This document shows positions 24,682-34,668 of a DNA stretch of 64,000 nt, in pieces. Position numbers and translations under genes: made by a program. The stretch lies in NCBI GenBank assembly GCA_021432605.1, contig MU271150.1, positions 868,001-932,000 on the forward strand, read 5' to 3'. The notes beneath the pieces are model-generated. The model was given only the letters and a program-made list of their open reading frames with translations. It ran no database searches and was not told the origin of the DNA. Numbering within the stretch: the first letter of the stretch is position 1; every line of letters begins with the position of its first letter. Source of the DNA: Coniochaeta sp. PMI_546 (taxonomy: Eukaryota; Ascomycota; Sordariomycetes; Coniochaetales; Coniochaetaceae).

Positions 24682-26808
24682 TCAGTCCCTGACGTGGACA
24701 GCGAAACGTACGGATGAGAGGGACTGCGTCTTCTTATGGAGCTCGGGCCATGAGTGTCCACGGCAATGCCTCTTGACCGGATAGAACAGCCGGCAGGTTG
24801 CAAAGCTGGGCATGTGCGGCTTGCTGCTCTCCGGTCCTGCGCCAATCGGGAGTCCGCAGAGCGGAATAGTAGGTCGTTCCTCTGTGGCCTTCTCGTTGAC
24901 AGCATTGTCGCTACCAGCCTTCTTCCTTTCGGCCTTCCGCTGTTTCTTGAGCTTCTGAGCTGCGGACTTACGTTGCCTCTTGGATGGGGTCGCTACCGTG
25001 CTAGTCGTCTCAGAGCTGGTGCCGTTACCGGATTCCCTCTTGATGGACGAGTTGCGTGTTCCGTCCACAACCGCCGGGGGAAGAATGGTCTGCTTGCCTG
25101 CGTTCTGGCTGGGCTTGGTAGGAGTCGTCAAGTCCGAGCTGGACTTCTCGAGTTTGCCGTTCATGCCCTTTCCAGCGTGCGTGTTTGGTGGTGTGAGCTC
25201 ATACCAGCCGCGGATGCTTCCTCCTCCTTCAATTAGAGTTAAATTCGTCGGTGTGGCTTGAGGCTGCTGCTGAGGTGATGGTGTGACGGTGATGTCGGAT
25301 TCCATCTTATGAAGGATGTTCTCTTGCTGCTCTGGCAAGACAGAGTGGCCAGGGTTCATGCCATGCTGAAGTTGCTGCATCTGCTGTGGGTACTGCAAGG
25401 CAGAAGCGGATGTAGTCATCTCATGCGGGAGAGGTAGATACGGGGTGTTCTGCGCATATTGAGCGGGCTGAGACACAGCCATGCTATGCCCCAGGGTGTC
25501 TTGCTGGTATTGTGAAAAGCTATACTGCGTGTTCGGCAAGGAGCTTTGCATTTGGCCAGCAGTGAAGCTCGCGCTCATCTGGCTGTTTTGATGCTGCCAA
25601 GCGGACAGCGAATTAATAGGCGACTCAAAGCCTATAAGACCAGAAATCTGCGGACCAGTCACCGTGTCCCGGCGCGACTGACGACCTAGGTGCCGCCGAT
25701 GACCACCCTTCTTTCGCCCATCTTTGGAGAATTCATTGGCCCGAGGCTGGTACACCCAGATAGTCTCATGGGGAGCATTCATTACTCCGTTGGGAACTCT
25801 GGCATTCGTGCCGTCCCCGTGTCCATTCATGGTGCTTGCGATCTGCATGCTTTCGACTCGTGAAGCTAGAAGCTTGGTGTCCCAGACTACAAAGTGCTCC
25901 GTTAGAACCATGTTGTTGCCCAGTGGAACTGGGTACTTGGTAGCATCAGGAGCACGGCGCTGGACCACTGCCCACTCGGGCGTTGTACCAAGCTCAGGCA
26001 CGTCAGTCTCCTTGCGCCAGCGGTCAATATCTTCCTCTGACGGGGGAGTCCACTCCTCTGTGCTGTAACCGTCGCCGGTGATCTGGCGATGCAAAGAGAG
26101 AACCTTCTCTTCGTCTCCCGTCAGGGCGCCTTCGACAATGGGTTTCGTGATGGGCTTTGGATCGATACCACAATCACATCGACCGGAGGCGTGTACGTGA
26201 CGATGGTCCTCCACCCACTCGGCAGCGTACTGACTTGGCTGACGAACAGCGACATGCGTCTTGGCACTGCGGGTTTCCTCTTGGTACAGGGCAGGTATGT
26301 GGTCTTGTAGACCATGGCCTGGCCTGCCCCCAACCACCTTCGGGATTGCCCTCTGATTCTGAATTTGTGATTTACCAACAAGTTGTTGTTTGTTGTCGTC
26401 ATCGTTGGGTTCAGTCTTGACCTGTGAACCATTGTGCACGTCCACCTGACCTGGTTTCACAGTACATATGCTCGAGGGACTTCCAATGGAAGCCTCATCG
26501 TCGCAGCGGCTTTCATTGTCAGTCCCAACACCGATGACACGGGGGCGAATGTCGAGATCTGGAAACGTGATGGCACAGTCGCACACTCCGCGCTCATGAT
26601 ACCACCGATGCTCCCACTCCTGAATCAACGTCCAGCGGCTGTGCAAGATCCGCTCACAGGGGACACACATGGTTGGGGCGCTGTAGTCGTATGTGGTTTG
26701 GATCTGACAGACAGGGTTATTGTGTCCAATTGTCGTCAATGGACAGGGTCGGGCCACTGGCAGTGAGCTGTGCCCACAGCGGTAGTTGATTTGCTCCACG
26801 TAACACAT
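24682..26808 (-). CDS. Orphan 708-aa Cys-rich and Gln-rich fungal protein
   Basis: I do not recognise a named family. Single open exon from ATG at 26808. The first 85 residues are Cys/His-rich (CYVEQINYRCGHSS, then CQIQTTY, MCVPCERI, WYHERGVCDCA), spaced like a small zinc-binding module. A second Cys/His group lies near the C-terminus (CGLP...ATCRLFYPVKRHCRGH). Between them are a charged region with EEDIDRW and a long Gln/Ser-rich stretch at about residues 400-520 (QYPQQMQQLQHG, SPQQQPQ). A very basic segment near 630-655 (KRQRKSAAQKLKKQRKAERKK) is a likely nuclear signal or nucleic-acid contact. The composition suggests a nuclear regulator, but no DNA-binding fold is identified. A long spliced leader probably lies upstream. 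Confidence 0.85.
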   Translation of the reverse strand: MCYVEQINYRCGHSSLPVARPCPLTTIGHNNPVCQIQTTYDYSAPTMCVPCERILHSRWTLIQEWEHRWYHERGVCDCAITFPDLDIRPRVIGVGTDNESRCDDEASIGSPSSICTVKPGQVDVHNGSQVKTEPNDDDNKQQLVGKSQIQNQRAIPKVVGGRPGHGLQDHIPALYQEETRSAKTHVAVRQPSQYAAEWVEDHRHVHASGRCDCGIDPKPITKPIVEGALTGDEEKVLSLHRQITGDGYSTEEWTPPSEEDIDRWRKETDVPELGTTPEWAVVQRRAPDATKYPVPLGNNMVLTEHFVVWDTKLLASRVESMQIASTMNGHGDGTNARVPNGVMNAPHETIWVYQPRANEFSKDGRKKGGHRRHLGRQSRRDTVTGPQISGLIGFESPINSLSAWQHQNSQMSASFTAGQMQSSLPNTQYSFSQYQQDTLGHSMAVSQPAQYAQNTPYLPLPHEMTTSASALQYPQQMQQLQHGMNPGHSVLPEQQENILHKMESDITVTPSPQQQPQATPTNLTLIEGGGSIRGWYELTPPNTHAGKGMNGKLEKSSSDLTTPTKPSQNAGKQTILPPAVVDGTRNSSIKRESGNGTSSETTSTVATPSKRQRKSAAQKLKKQRKAERKKAGSDNAVNEKATEERPTIPLCGLPIGAGPESSKPHMPSFATCRLFYPVKRHCRGHSWPELHKKTQSLSSVRFAVHVRD

Positions 26809-26893
26809 GTTGAGAGGAGACTGTAGGCTGAGAAACGTGATGAAGGTTTTGTAGGTTTGGCTCTTCCATAAAGAGGCTCTCCCAGCAAGAAAC

Positions 26894-27147
26894 CTAGAAA
26901 CGTGATGTTAGTCATGAGTTTTGCTGGAAGGCTTCAAGGGGTAGTGTAGGAGCGAAATCGTGGCCCAAAGGAAAAGATGATGAGACGAATAATAAAACAT
27001 GATGAGGATTCGATATGGAGTTTACCCCGTTTCGACATCAACAAGGCATTGTTGATGTACTAGGAATGAACGATTGGAAGCATCGCGTTGGCAATGATGA
27101 AGGGGTTGGTGGGAGAGGAGCTTGTGGCGCCAAAGCGGTAAACGTAC
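26894..27147 (-). other. Probable 5' leader intron of the 708-aa gene
   Basis: Minus-strand donor CAG|GTACGT (27147) and acceptor TTTCTAG (26894), with a GACTAACAT branch-point motif about 12-20 nt before the acceptor. It lies 86 nt above the ATG and is 254 nt long. Confidence 0.55.
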
Positions 27148-28555
27148 CTGAATGTGCTTTTTCAATCACGGTTGAATATCAGGTTATGCTTGAAGTTGAC
27201 CCTTTGCTGCAGTTTCAAAGTGCTTCAACAATTCAATGTAAGTCAGCAACCAGTGAAAGGTGTTTAGGGGTTGATGTTGCAGACCAACCTATCTCCTCCA
27301 AAGTCTGTCGTATCTTTGAACGAATTCGATACGACTTCTCGAGGTCAAGAAAAGACCATAGGTCAAGTTCTCTTGCTGGTTTGAGATTCGGTGATTGATA
27401 GTCTGGTTCGATGGCGAGTACTTAAAAACCTCAGGTGCTGCTCTCTTCCCAGGGGATATCAAATAGGCTTTCAACTAACCACGGAAGCAAGCTTCGTTGG
27501 CTATCGAATAGACTACTTGCCGAAGTTGTCACGTCTCTCCTTTCAGATGGTTGAGTAAGGAGATGATCGTTCGAACAAAGGTTCAACCCTTGTTCAGACG
27601 GCAGTTTGCCAGGCCTTGCTGGACAAGGAGAGGTTTCTTGTTGTCTTGATATGGAGGATATCCAGGCAAGTGTGTCGCGCCACACAGCCTCAATACAATT
27701 CAGGTATCTAGACAGATGGTCAGTCGACCTGAACTCGAGACTTTCAGGCAGAAATCGACTCTATAGTGACATACTGTAACCGAATGCTAAAATGGAATTC
27801 AACCACTGGGGTCTGAAATCCCGAGAGATAGAGATTTCAGAAGATCTCGCCGTTCTGCGACCCTCTCCAAGCCCACCGTTCCAGAACTTAGGGGAGCAGC
27901 GGGATGTCCTTTTGCCTTCCTCACAAATAAGCTGACAGCTTTTCCAGATAAAAATGCTGCGCTGTAGGTATACCCTGAGGACCCAGTCTCTTCTGAGAGT
28001 CCTATCTGAATCAGCATCTTGTAGCCTAAAAGGTTCAAGAAGAATATGAGGCTGTAGAACGTCTACTCACCTCGGTGTATGTGTGGTGGGCAAGGCCAAA
28101 GAGCAAAGGCCCTAACGCGAAGTCAAGACGACGAAGATACTGTAAGGTATCCGAGAAATTGATGATTCAAAGTCGAGATAGATGTGAGGTCCAATTCAAT
28201 CCTTCAAATCGTGATCTTGCCTTAAGAAATTCTTCTCTGCCCTAAGGATGAAGCAGAAGTGATAACTTTTCTGAAGATGAAGTGAAGATGTGAGGTTCAA
28301 AGGTGTGGAAGGAGAAGAATGTGAAGCGAAGGTAGTTGTCCAAACCACAGTAATGACTGCGGCTTGATGAATCTACTCAAGCTCTGAAACCAAACTCAGG
28401 GCGTTAGTATGATAGAGTGAAGGTGAGGTGTAAGAGATAATTATTGAGGTTTAGAAGATGGAAGCTCAAGGGTGGTGAGCAAGAGAAAAGAGTCCTTCAA
28501 CAGATCAGGTATTGTTGAGGTTGTGAATAGAATGTTCCGCTTATTCGTGATCTAG

Positions 28556-28748
28556 TTAGTTTCAAAGAATGCGTAATTCGCGGAAGGCACGCGCGAAATA
28601 GTCATTGAGAGGGAAGGCGCCGGACACATTTGCGAATAGCAGTGAAGTAACAGACATTATTCTGAATTGTGTCGGCTTAGTTTCGAAAAATGCGTAGTAA
28701 GTAGGCAGTCCGGGCGACATTGTCACGAAGGGAAGACAGGACGACACA
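28556..28748. repeat. Pair of diverged direct repeats, about 72 bp each
   Basis: Copy 1 (28556-28628) and copy 2 (28677-28748) start TTAGTTTC, share AATGCGTA about 12 nt in, a central GGCA, GTCA and GGGAAG, and end with GACACA. The starts are 121 bp apart; identity by eye is about two thirds. The origin is unknown; it could be the remains of a minisatellite or of a transposable element. Confidence 0.45.
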
Positions 28749-30009
28749 CCAGCTGGCCTGAGGTTAATCCATACCGCCGAGGCTCGGCATCTAGGCAACG
28801 ATCCCTCTCATATCATCGTGAGATGAACAGACATGCACTTCGAGGTGGATGGAATTGAAATGTAGAGTAAGCTTCTTTGAGCCCCATTTCCCAAGACCGT
28901 TAAAGTCGAAGCTTGTATTCCTAAACTAGGAGAGCGACTTACAAGCTTCCGTCAAGAGACTACCTGACTGTGAGAACAGAACTGAGAAAAGTAAAAGTTC
29001 AAGCTATGTTCCGAGTCAGTATACACGGGACTCCGGTGAAATTACTTTGGAGGGAGTAGGCATATAACATGACGCTCATCCAGAGCATTGAGTTTCAGCT
29101 CCGAGAGGTATCTGGAGAATGACGATGTTAGTATTTCACCACAGCCATCAAAGCACCAGATCTCGAACGGCTTTCGATGATATAGAGCAACTTTATTCCA
29201 ACCTTTGTTCCCAAGAAAAGGATATCTTGGCACACGTCGACCTCTCAGTCCTTACCGCTGAGAACTATGAGTGCCTTCATAACCATTGGGTACGCACAAG
29301 ACCATGGCGGTTTTATTGTGACTGTACCATTAAGGCACTTGGTGAGAAGTATCTAGAATATAGATTAAGAAAGTCGGATTCTTCACAGTTCATGTCCAAA
29401 ATGGAACTTACCGATCTGGCACCGACAAAAACAAAAACATCTACTGGCACACCATTTTCTAGAAAGAATGTCCACGAGCATATCTCTCTGTGAAGATGTT
29501 CATTTATTGATGACTGGAAACTAATCCTTAAACTTGACTCTAATCCACTTTATGCTGGAAAGGTGTAACTCGATTTCAACTTCGACAAAGCTGTTTGTCA
29601 CTCATGGAATTTGCACTACGAAGGATAGAGTCGAATTAGTGATGTTTCAGAAAATCGGCGAGCTGGCATGGCTTGAACGCAATATACGAAATGAGGATGA
29701 GCGAGGTAGAAGAGCCTTGAGTAGGGTAACACGATGTCGGTGTAGGAGTAGCTTACGGAAGAGCAGAGGAATTATACAGATCTGGTGTTAATTTGTACGG
29801 CAGTAAAGTATGACAACGCTGGGACACTGCTGCAACAATTTTCATCACCTTTAGCTATGTGGCTGACGTTGGAAGAAAGCTATGTATACATTATGTTCTA
29901 CACTATGGTTACATGTCCTATCAAACAACAGAAGGTGAGCACTTCTACTTCCGAAGCTAAAACCACTGAGAGCGGTTTGGACAGCTGGAAACTCGATGCG
30001 ACGACACGA

Positions 30010-31562
30010 TCAAAGAACCTTGACCCCGCTCCCAGCAGCCTGATTCATGAGGAAGCTCTTTAGCGGCCCCAAGGCATTCACAGCATTCAGCCCCAAAGAC
30101 CTCAGTGGGACAAGAGGACCGCTGCCAACGGAGTATAGCTTGTGGAGCTTGTCACAAACGCCAAGAAGGACATGGTTGGCAGCATATCGCTCGGCGTTAT
30201 ATGCCTCGAGTGACAAGCGTGTGCCGAGGTCCATACCGTGCTCAACCGAGAACTCGATGGTCTTTGCCAGACTCTGCACATCACCCTGGCCTTGGTTGAG
30301 ACCTTGTCCTGCGAGTGGGTGTACGGTATGTGCGGCATCGCCCACGAGCGCCACTCGCTCTCCGATATAGGTATCGGCGTGTCTGAGCTTCAAGGGAAAG
30401 GATGCCACGGAACCCTCCTGGACACCAACGGCGACCTGTGGCACGGTTGCCGGATCGACGTGCTTGTGCTGGAACCGCCATGCCACCTCCTCTGCTTGAC
30501 CAGCACTTTGCGTGTGTAGGAACTCCAGGTCCACTGGGTTCAGCCTAAAAGCTGCGTTGACCATTGCAATAAAGTCCTTGGGTGACAACTTCTTGAGCAA
30601 AGCAGCATTCTCAGGCGTCGTTGACCAAACAAGCGTTGCAAAATTGCCTGGCAATGGTAACATGGCAACGGGGCCCGTGGGCAGGAACCGCTGGTACGCA
30701 ATCTTCATCTGATCACCACCCCACCCGCTGCCCTCCAGCTCGAGCGTAGCCACAACGCCATGCCGGCCGTAATCCCAGCCTTTCGCTTCAATGCCGGCAA
30801 ATGACCGCACCGGGCTGTTGGCTCCGTCTGCGCCGACAAGTAGCCGTGCATGCAACTGCTTTCCTCCCGCAAGATGGACAACCGGCCATTCTGTCAGGTC
30901 CAACCCGTCCTCTGTCTCTCCGCCGTGTGATATGCTCTCCACCCTCGCATTGTCGTAAACGGAGACTCCACTCAGCTCGTCTAAGCGCTTGAGGAGGCCG
31001 GATGTGAGATTGAGGTTTTCAACCATATATGCGATCGTTGTACCAGAAGCGACCTGCCGGTCCCATTCGAACTCGATCCTGGCGTCTGACACGCCGTCCC
31101 AGACTTGCATCTCCTGGTATGGTTGAATACGGTCCCGATTGAGGTGTTGCCATGCCCCGATCTTGTCGAGGAAGTTAGCGGACGAGGGGGTGAGGGAGCT
31201 GCAGCGGTTCGAAAACCGGTTGAGGGGCAGGGTCCATGACTTGTTTTTGGCCAGGTCCTGGGCCTCGACGAGGGCTATTCGGAGGTGTGACGTGACGGGG
31301 CTGGAGCCTGCAACATAGCTACGTTAGCATAAGCTCCTTAGACCGGAAGGTGCAACCGGTGGCTGGCAAGAGACTCACGGAGGGCAGTCAGAAGGCTCAG
31401 GCCGGCGGGCCCGCCGCCAACACAGACGACGTCGTAGATGTCTGGCTTGGATTCAGGTCTGGCCGTCGCGCTCGCGAATCTGCGCAGCGATTGGCGTTGC
31501 AAGCCACGAGAGCAACTACTGCATACCCATTGGGCAGCTCGTCTTCTGGTAAGGGCCTCCAT
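30010..31562 (-). CDS. coq6: COQ6-type ubiquinone biosynthesis flavin monooxygenase
   Basis: Mitochondrial FAD-dependent hydroxylase that hydroxylates the C5 position of the ubiquinone ring. Exons 31562-31379 and 31307-30010 (phase 1) give 493 aa, near the yeast Coq6 length (479). The N-terminus (MEALTRRRAAQWVCSSC...LRRFASATARP) is an Arg-rich mitochondrial presequence. FAD-binding motifs: the dinucleotide fold YDVVCVGGGPAGLSLLTALR (interrupted right after by the intron), the DG motif LLVGADGANSPVRSFAGI, and the second flavin motif ERVALVGDAAHTVHPLAGQGLNQG. The stretch HLGQ-like DVQSLAKTIEFSVEHGMDLG follows as in the family. The C-terminus ends GSGVKVL. Its 5' end is 523 bp from the 3' end of the cystathionine gamma-synthase gene, on the same strand. 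Confidence 0.95.
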
Positions 31563-32085
31563 TGTGGTGTTGCCGGCTTGTTACCAACAAGTTAGGGGCA
31601 GAGGGTTGATGAACTGACGTCGGATGTCGTCGAGCTAAAGTGGTCCGTGCTCAGGATCAACAAAGTACCTAAGCTTCAGTACCATACAAGAAGGACCATA
31701 CTGTACCCTAACCCTGCTCAACAAGGCAAAGAGAGGCTCTCATTTACAGACAATACTTTTAAGCACTTGAGGAAGCATGATGACTAGATTCATTTCTCTT
31801 GCTGAGGCGTTTGTCGTTTGAATATTTGAGTTTCATCCTTCTATATAGGACACCTATTCGGGGATCACAACAGCAACGCATGCTGTCTTCGCAACGCTGT
31901 TCCTTCCATCGTAAGCTCAAGCAAGTCACACCTGCACGGAAAAGTCAATACGTGCGTATCTCCCCAGTCATACGCTCATGGCTACTGGTACCTTGTCCGT
32001 CCCAATATTCTGCAGCCCAGTTCTGGTCAACCAAAGAGCCTCATGTCTCAATTGTCCCGTCAAAAAGAAACAATCATCTACATGA
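31563..32085. other. Intergenic; promoter of coq6
   Basis: Between the 3' end of the cystathionine gamma-synthase gene and the coq6 start. No gene seen. Confidence 0.5.
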
Positions 32086-33908
32086 CTACGCGACAACAGC
32101 ACCCTCGCTCGGAACCCCCAACTCCTTGTAAGCCCCCCTCTTCGCCTCCTTGACCTTCTCCAACGCAGCCCCAAACACCTCCTTCAGCTCCTCCTCCCCC
32201 TCCAGCCCGACCGCAATCCGGATCTGCTCCAGCAAAGCACCATACGTGCCGTGGTACTTGGCCACCTCCGGGTCCTTCCCCAGCACAAGCTCGTTGAAGC
32301 AGATAGCCAGCGTGTAATGAGCCCCCAGGTGCGGGCCGATAAACACCCCCAGGTGATCGTAGAACGTCCTCGCGTCCTCCTTCTTGCCAAACTCGATGCT
32401 GAACAGACACCCGTACCCGGGCGTGAACTCCGGCGTCGGCTTCCGCATCCAGCGCTTGTAGTTGTCCAGCGTGTCCGACGTGGTCGGGTAGAGAATCTTG
32501 GTGACGCCGTACTCCGGCTCCTTGGTCTTCAGCTCGTCGAGCCACGTAGCCAGCGCCAGGGCGTTGCGGTTGAGGATCGTGCTTCGCTCCAGATAATCCA
32601 TGCTGTTGCTCAGCAGCTTCTCGGCGTCGCCGATGTAGTACTCGTTCAGAAAGTACTTCTCGAGCACAGGCTTGAAGGAAGAATACAGCCGTGAGGCCGG
32701 GTTGAACACCAGTGACCCGCCCATGACGTCCGCATACCCGCTGAACGACTTGGTCGTCGAGGTCATGACAATGTCCGCCACGGCACTGAGGTCGATATTG
32801 CAGAAGCTGCCCAGCGTGTCGTCCACCACAAGCAGGAAATCGAACCTGTCCGCCAGTCCACGCAGCCTGACCAGGTCCGCGCTGACCATGATAGGGTTGC
32901 TGGGGAACTCGACGAACGCGTACGTGATCTTCCTTCCCTCCTTCGCCTCGGCCTCGAGGTACGTCTCCATCTCGTCCAGGCCCTTGCCGGCGCCGTCCAT
33001 GCGCCCAAAGTGCTTGTACCCCTGCGGCGCCTCCTCCTGCAGGTGCCACGTGTTGTGGAAGATGGACCCCAGCGGCACGACGACGCCCGACCGCCACTGC
33101 ATCAGCGCCAGGTGCATCCTGTAGATGGCCGCCATGCCGGTGGGGAAGAGCTGCACGTCGTCCTCCCCGACGAGGTCCGCCTTCTCGGGCGTGATGGACG
33201 CGCGCTTCCACAGCTCGACGATGCGCCCCCTCAGCTTGGCGTGGGCCTCGCCTTCCGGCACGCCGGTCGGCTTCGGCGCGTCCATGACGTCGATGTGCTT
33301 GCTGTCGTCGCCGGCGTCCCAGGGCACCTCCGTCACCTTCCCGGCGTCCACGGCCGGCAGCAGAGCCTCGGCCAGTCGCGTGCTCACGCCCACACCGGGG
33401 TTGCCCCAGATCAGCGAGACGCCGTCCGACCTCGTAAGGGGAAAGACGAGTAGGTAGACGCGCACCACGTCGCTGCCCTCGCCGATATCGACGATGCGGT
33501 AGCCCAGCTCTCCGGGCGACAGGCGGTTCTCCTTGCGGTGCTCCGAATAGGCGTGCGCCTGCGCGAAGCAGAAGATGCCCGGCTCCAGGAAGGGGAAGGC
33601 GAAGTAGCCTTCCGGGAGAGAGAGGATCTTGCAAAGTTTCATGGCCATCTTTTTGCTCTTGCATTAGCATACGACCGGTCGCGCCGCTCTCGAGTTGCGT
33701 CGAACCGAGTTCCAGTGACACTGACCTCTCTGCAGTGGCCCCAGGGCGTGAATCTGGGATACATGGACTTTAGCAGCGGCAGGATGCTCTTGTCGCCGTC
33801 GCGGAAGCCGACCATGGTGGTCCAGCCCGGAACGTGGGCTGTGACGGTGTGCGGCCCGTAGGGCGGCATCGAGTACCCGAACTTCTTTTCTACGGCCAGC
33901 GACGTCAT
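32086..33908 (-). CDS. Cystathionine gamma-synthase (PLP enzyme)
   Basis: Fungal enzyme that joins cysteine to an activated homoserine (O-acetylhomoserine in fungi) to make cystathionine in methionine synthesis. Exon 1 is 33908-33726 (61 codons, MTSLAVEKKFGYSMPPYGPH...) and exon 2 is 33648-32086, giving 581 aa. Exon 1 supplies PGWTTMVGFRDGD and the FTPWGHCRE end. In exon 2 the Cys/Met metabolism PLP domain is recognisable from FPTGMAAIYRMHLAL, FVEFPSNPIM, LLVVDDTLGSFCNID and TSTTKSFSGYADVMGGSLV, where the Lys of TTKSF is the expected PLP-binding residue. The roughly 130-residue N-terminal extension ahead of the catalytic domain is usual in fungal members. Exon 2 begins with its own in-frame ATG, but starting there would drop conserved sequence. 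Confidence 0.93.
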
Positions 33909-34668
33909 GTTTGGCGCTTGTTTGTGTTTGGATTTTACGCTCAATATTTCAATATTTTCAGATTTTCTTGTTGACAACCTCTGTATTGGTGCCACGACTC
34001 ACAGCAGGTTTGCTTTGGGGTGGATGTCGCGGTGCTTATTATATTTGCCTCTGCCCGGTCTCGCATTGCCAACGCCAATGTTTCGGAGCATGAGCACTAG
34101 CAAGCTGAGGCTGATGACGCCCCCTCAGGCCTAGAACTCAGAGAGTCCAGAGGCGAGTCTTACATTTCCGGCCGGTTCCTTTGTCAGATCCAGGGCTCCA
34201 CGCAGGATGTCACTCGGTCATGTTGGCTGGAATCAATTGGACCTTTCGTAGGAAGCTTGAGTCGATTGGGTGTTTCGCTACGTGTCTTACAAGACGTACC
34301 CGTCGTTTACGGAGTCCAGCTCGAGACACATGACGTTGGAACTTAAATTCCTTAGTGGATACTGCTTGCTCACCGACCTCCAGCGCGGGTTTGACTTCAC
34401 CTACCTACTTGGGACAGGAAAGCTGACAGCGCGGGTTTAACTTGCATTTCGGGCGCCGATATCTCACACTGCCACATTATTGCATATAACGAAAAAAGGG
34501 GTTAGATAACAATGACCCATGTCAGTAAGGTATTATTCTCAGTAAGATTTGGTAGTACGACCAAAAACACTCATCCAAGACTCCGCTCCTGGCCAACTCG
34601 TCCCTATCAAACTTACATCTGCTACGACCAGATAACATCAACACTCTCTGCCAACAGCCACCAAAAAC
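33909..34668. other. Intergenic, no supported gene
   Basis: Upstream of cystathionine gamma-synthase and downstream of VTC4, both on the minus strand. No gene, repeat or RNA recognised. Confidence 0.5.

Larger units (their letters stand above)
26809..30009. other. 3.2 kb gene-poor gap, partly probable 5' leader of the 708-aa gene
   Basis: No coding region supported. The stretch just above the 708-aa gene is purine-rich on the plus strand, so pyrimidine-rich on the minus, like a long fungal leader, and contains minus-strand splice signals (see intron at 26894-27147; a second donor GAG|GTGAGT at 28070 could pair with TTACAG at 27774). A diverged direct repeat lies at 28556-28748. Short plus-strand frames at 29119-30060 have no recognisable domain. 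AT content is higher than in neighbouring genes. Confidence 0.5.

Noticed and set aside
32078-33721. 547-codon minus-strand open frame overlapping cystathionine gamma-synthase
   Set aside because: Out-of-frame shadow in a GC-rich gene, with Arg/Gly/Ala-rich composition and no conserved motif.
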